A stretch of DNA of 37,016 bases from Candidatus Brocadiia bacterium (GTDB taxonomy: Bacteria; Planctomycetota; PUPC01; DSUN01), in the NCBI GenBank assembly GCA_016782825.1, contig JADHXT010000002.1, positions 1 through 37,016 on the forward strand. Reading direction: 5' to 3'. Positions 34,726-37,016 of the stretch are shown one piece after another. Both the position numbers and the translations under genes were made by a program. Position 1 is the first letter of the stretch; each line of letters begins with the position of its first letter. Under the pieces are notes generated by a model that saw only the letters and a list, made by a program, of their open reading frames with translations, did not search any database and was not told the DNA's origin.

Positions 34726-35643
34726 ATGGCCAAGGAACCGCAGTGGAGCCGGCTGGCGTGGCAGGGCATCGCCTTCGACGTGCCCGCCGACTGGTGCCCC
34801 GGGCAGCTTCAGGGCGACTGGGATACCGGCTACCTGCGCGTGGAAGACGAGCTGAACGTCCGCCTCGAGCTGCGCTGGGAAACCCTCGGGCGGCGCACGG
34901 CCACGGCCTCCGCCCTGGTGGACAACTTTCTTCGCCAGACCCAGAAGAAGCTCCGCCGCGGCGAGGCCCAGCCACAGGTCGTCCGCGACCGCTCCGTGCC
35001 GCAGCTCTCCGCCCACGACCACGAGGTGTTCACCTGGCGCGGCAGCTACCACGCACACAGCCTGATGCTCGTGTGCGGCGACACGCGGCGGGTGGTGCAC
35101 CTGCGGGTGTTCTTTGAGCCTGGCAACGAGCTCAAGAGCCTCACGCGGCACGTCTTTGCCAGCGCGACCTCGGGAGCTCGCGACGGCTTGGCGGAATGGA
35201 ACGTGTTCGACTTCGTCTTCCGCCTGGCACCCGACTGGCGGCTCCAGACGAGCGGCCTGAAGACGGGCTGCCTCCAGCTCGCGTTTCGCGACGGCCGCGA
35301 CGACCTCGAGGTGACGCGCTTCAGCCTGGCGGAGATCGTGCTCCGGCGGGCACCGATGGACGAGTGGTTCCGGGGGCAGTTTGCCAAGGCGCTCAAGGGC
35401 TTCCGCACCACGCTGGCCGAGGAAGCCTACCGCGAGCACGCCTCGCTCCGATGCACGGGCATGCTGCGGGCGCGGAGCCGCCCCTTCGGGCTGCTGCGGC
35501 GCCGCCGCTATGTGACCGCACGGCTGTGGCACTGCCCCGAGTGCGACAAGCTGTTTGCCGTGCGTCTCGTGGGCGACGTGCCCGACGACAGCCGCGTGGA
35601 CGCCATCGCCGACACCGTGGTGTGTCACGGCCACGAGGAGTGA
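34726..35643 (+). CDS. Protein with two repeated domains and a C-terminal Cys pair, unknown
   Basis: A 305-residue protein of no recognised family. Two halves look alike: residues about 12-75 (GIAFDVPADWCPGQ then GYLRVEDELNVRLELRWE, later LVDNFLRQTQKKL) and about 160-225 (FDFVFRLAPDWRLQT, GCLQLAFRDGRDDLEVTRF, WFRGQFAKALKGF). Each has a strand, a P-x-DW turn, a second strand and a helix. The end has a zinc-knuckle-like pair CPEC and a CHGH. There is no signal peptide. ATG 34726 has GGAGAG just upstream. It heads an operon with a PqqD-like protein and an ABC permease, which suggests an accessory role there. Confidence 0.7.
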   Translation: MAKEPQWSRLAWQGIAFDVPADWCPGQLQGDWDTGYLRVEDELNVRLELRWETLGRRTATASALVDNFLRQTQKKLRRGEAQPQVVRDRSVPQLSAHDHEVFTWRGSYHAHSLMLVCGDTRRVVHLRVFFEPGNELKSLTRHVFASATSGARDGLAEWNVFDFVFRLAPDWRLQTSGLKTGCLQLAFRDGRDDLEVTRFSLAEIVLRRAPMDEWFRGQFAKALKGFRTTLAEEAYREHASLRCTGMLRARSRPFGLLRRRRYVTARLWHCPECDKLFAVRLVGDVPDDSRVDAIADTVVCHGHEE

Positions 35644-35712
35644 CTCCCGGCCGAGCCGGGCAGTGTTCGTCGCCTGATCCGTTCGCTCCCTTGGGCAGGA
35701 GGCCCGGCCTCT

Positions 35713-36108
35713 GTGGCACTGCGTCGCCGACCCAACACGCTTTCGCGGGAGCAGTCGCTGGGCTCGATCCCGCTGCGCAACGAGGCCATCGAGGTGGCGC
35801 CCACCGAGGACGGCAGCGTGCGGCTCATCATCCCGCGGCGCGAGACCCGGTGGGTGAAGGCCCTCAGCCGCCTGTTCACCATCCCGGAACGGCGGCCCCT
35901 GACGCTCGACGAGATCGGCAGCTTCGTGTGGAACCTGTGCGACGGCCAGCACACCGTCCGCCAGATTGTCAAAGCCCTGTGTGGCCGCTACCGCCTGCAC
36001 CGCAAGGAAGCCGAGGTTTCCGTCGTTACCTACTTGCGCCAACTGGCCAAACGCGGCATCATAGGGATCGCCGTGGCCCGAGCGCCGAAGGAGAACGCGC
36101 CGTCCTGA
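35713..36108 (+). CDS. PqqD-family peptide-binding protein
   Basis: A 131-residue protein whose C-terminal two thirds match the PqqD fold: LTLDEIGSFVWNLCDG (residues about 73-88), HTVRQIVKALCGRY and VVTYLRQLAKRGII. PqqD domains bind leader peptides of ribosomally made peptides as recognition elements, and hand them to radical SAM enzymes. No precursor or maturase is next to it; its neighbours are an unknown two-repeat protein and an FtsX-type permease. GTG 35713 has AGGAGG ten bases upstream. PqqD-like proteins of this stand-alone type are also known in planctomycetes without RiPP genes, so a RiPP role is uncertain. Confidence 0.8.
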   Translation: MALRRRPNTLSREQSLGSIPLRNEAIEVAPTEDGSVRLIIPRRETRWVKALSRLFTIPERRPLTLDEIGSFVWNLCDGQHTVRQIVKALCGRYRLHRKEAEVSVVTYLRQLAKRGIIGIAVARAPKENAPS

Positions 36109-36143
36109 GCCACGCCACCGCACGTTGCCGGAGTGAATCATAG

Positions 36144-37016
36144 ATGAGCGAGAAACCGACATCCGCCCGAGACACCGGGGGACGCATCGGCAAGCAGGTC
36201 ATGCTGCCGTGGAGCAAGGCCATCGAGATCGCGGCCAAGAGCGTGCAGGTGCGCTTCTGGCGCTCCATGATTACCATGAGCAGCATCGTGCTCGCCATCG
36301 CCTTTCTCATGTCCATCTGGACTTCCACCGCCATCGTCGCCAGCCTCGGCACAGGCCCCGGCAAGGACCTCGGCGTCCTCAAGGCCAAGCTCAAAGCCCT
36401 GCGCGACGCCGGCGACGATGCCGCCAAGCGACAGGCCGCGGTCCAGGAACTCCCCCGCGACGTGACCGCCGGCGCCGCCGCCGTGGCCGAGGCCATCGAC
36501 GACCTGAACGACGAGCTCGAGGATGCAAAGAAGAAGGACGAGAAGACCAAGCTCCAGGCGCAGATCGACAAGCTCCAGGCGCTGCTGAAGCCCGACGCCA
36601 CGTTCGGCCTCCTCGAGCACCACCTGACCAACGAACGCGCCCGCATGCAGCGTGTCAAGGGCGAAGTGGATGCCATCCTCCAGCAGGAGCGCAGCGGCGA
36701 CAGCAGCGCCACCACCGCCATCGAGGCCGACGAGCCCGACGCGTCGGAGCCCAAGCCGGCGCCCACCGGCGGCGGCCTGCTCACCGACTTCCTGAGCCAG
36801 ATGACCCCCACGGACAAGTGGCTGGCCATCCTCGCCCTGCTCGTGTGCTTCGTGGGCATCGTGAACGCCATGTTCATGACCGTGCAGGAGCGCTTCCGGG
36901 AGATCGGCACGATGAAATGCCTCGGCGCGCTCGACGCCTTCATCGTCAAGATATTTCTCATCGAGTCCGCGGCCCTCGGCCTGCTGGGCACGATCTTCGG
37001 CATCCTCGTCGGCCTG
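36144..37016 (+). CDS. ABC transporter permease, FtsX family (3' end outside the window)
   Basis: The frame is open from ATG 36144 to the window end, 291 codons without a stop. After a cytoplasmic start, a first membrane helix is at residues about 45-67 (MITMSSIVLAIAFLMSIW). Then comes an extracytoplasmic part of about 160 residues, with Lys/Asp/Glu/Ala-rich coiled-coil helices (KAKLKALRDAG, DDLNDELEDAKKK, KLQAQIDKLQALL). A second helix (WLAILALLVCFVGIVNAMFM, about 226-245) leads to the FtsX signature QERFREIGTMKCLGA and a third helix. The layout is that of MacB/FtsX permeases, although the outer domain is short and coiled, not the usual periplasmic core domain. The ATP-binding partner is probably beyond the window. 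Confidence 0.85.
   Translation, partial: MSEKPTSARDTGGRIGKQVMLPWSKAIEIAAKSVQVRFWRSMITMSSIVLAIAFLMSIWTSTAIVASLGTGPGKDLGVLKAKLKALRDAGDDAAKRQAAVQELPRDVTAGAAAVAEAIDDLNDELEDAKKKDEKTKLQAQIDKLQALLKPDATFGLLEHHLTNERARMQRVKGEVDAILQQERSGDSSATTAIEADEPDASEPKPAPTGGGLLTDFLSQMTPTDKWLAILALLVCFVGIVNAMFMTVQERFREIGTMKCLGALDAFIVKIFLIESAALGLLGTIFGILVGL

Overview
The window is high-GC bacterial DNA, densely packed and with almost no intergenic space. The gene mix points to the PVC group, most likely Planctomycetota: a Tat-exported formylglycine sulfatase, a Tat-exported Gfo/Idh oxidoreductase, a PEP-CTERM protein, tandem secreted parallel beta-helix proteins and a PqqD-like protein. This placement is an inference from gene content; there is no rRNA or other phylogenetic marker here. 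Several upstream regions carry good sigma-70-like promoters (for example TTGACC-N17-TATAAT before alaC, TTGACG-N17-TATACT before hom), and these also help fix start codons. No tRNA, rRNA, CRISPR array, transposase or phage gene was seen.

Layout. 1-577: C-terminal end of a probably secreted protein. 650-1376: MNT nucleotidyltransferase plus HEPN pair. 1427-6912: two tandem paralogous exported parallel beta-helix proteins with C-terminal CBM9-like domains, for polysaccharide use. 6991-9227 (minus): uvrC and an upstream small membrane protein, converging on the beta-helix genes across a long inverted repeat. 9318-10538: MFS exporter. 10548-11153 (minus): DICT-domain protein, divergent from leuC-leuD-fmdB-like (11283-13347), which is followed by a spore-photoproduct-lyase-like radical SAM gene. 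14643-20764 (minus): alaC, rnfC, rnfD, rnfG, scpB, folP in one tight co-directional run. 20932-23997 (minus): PEP-CTERM protein and Gfo/Idh oxidoreductase. 24355-26251: small membrane protein and sulfatase. 26413-33247: hom, two glycine-decarboxylase-like genes, serA, and a phosphatase-like lipoprotein. 33422-34522 (minus): ald. 34726-37016: a two-repeat protein of unknown function, a PqqD-like protein and an FtsX-type permease cut by the window end.

How the genes work together. Central amino-acid metabolism is well represented: leuCD (leucine), hom (threonine/methionine), serA (serine), alaC and ald (alanine). The surface and secreted set (beta-helix proteins, sulfatase, Gfo/Idh protein, PEP-CTERM protein) fits breakdown of sulfated or complex polysaccharides.

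The most unusual region is 27770-33247. Two intact genes related to the glycine decarboxylase P-protein subunits sit between hom and serA. The second has lost the PLP-binding lysine, the GSCTMK motif and the C-terminal domain. Just after serA, a lipoprotein with purple-acid-phosphatase architecture has lost recognisable metal ligands at all five phosphoesterase motifs. These look like conserved pseudoenzymes rather than decayed genes, because the reading frames are open, properly spaced and mostly have plausible ribosome binding sites. A partial Rnf set (C, D, G without E, A, B) is the other arrangement that stands out.
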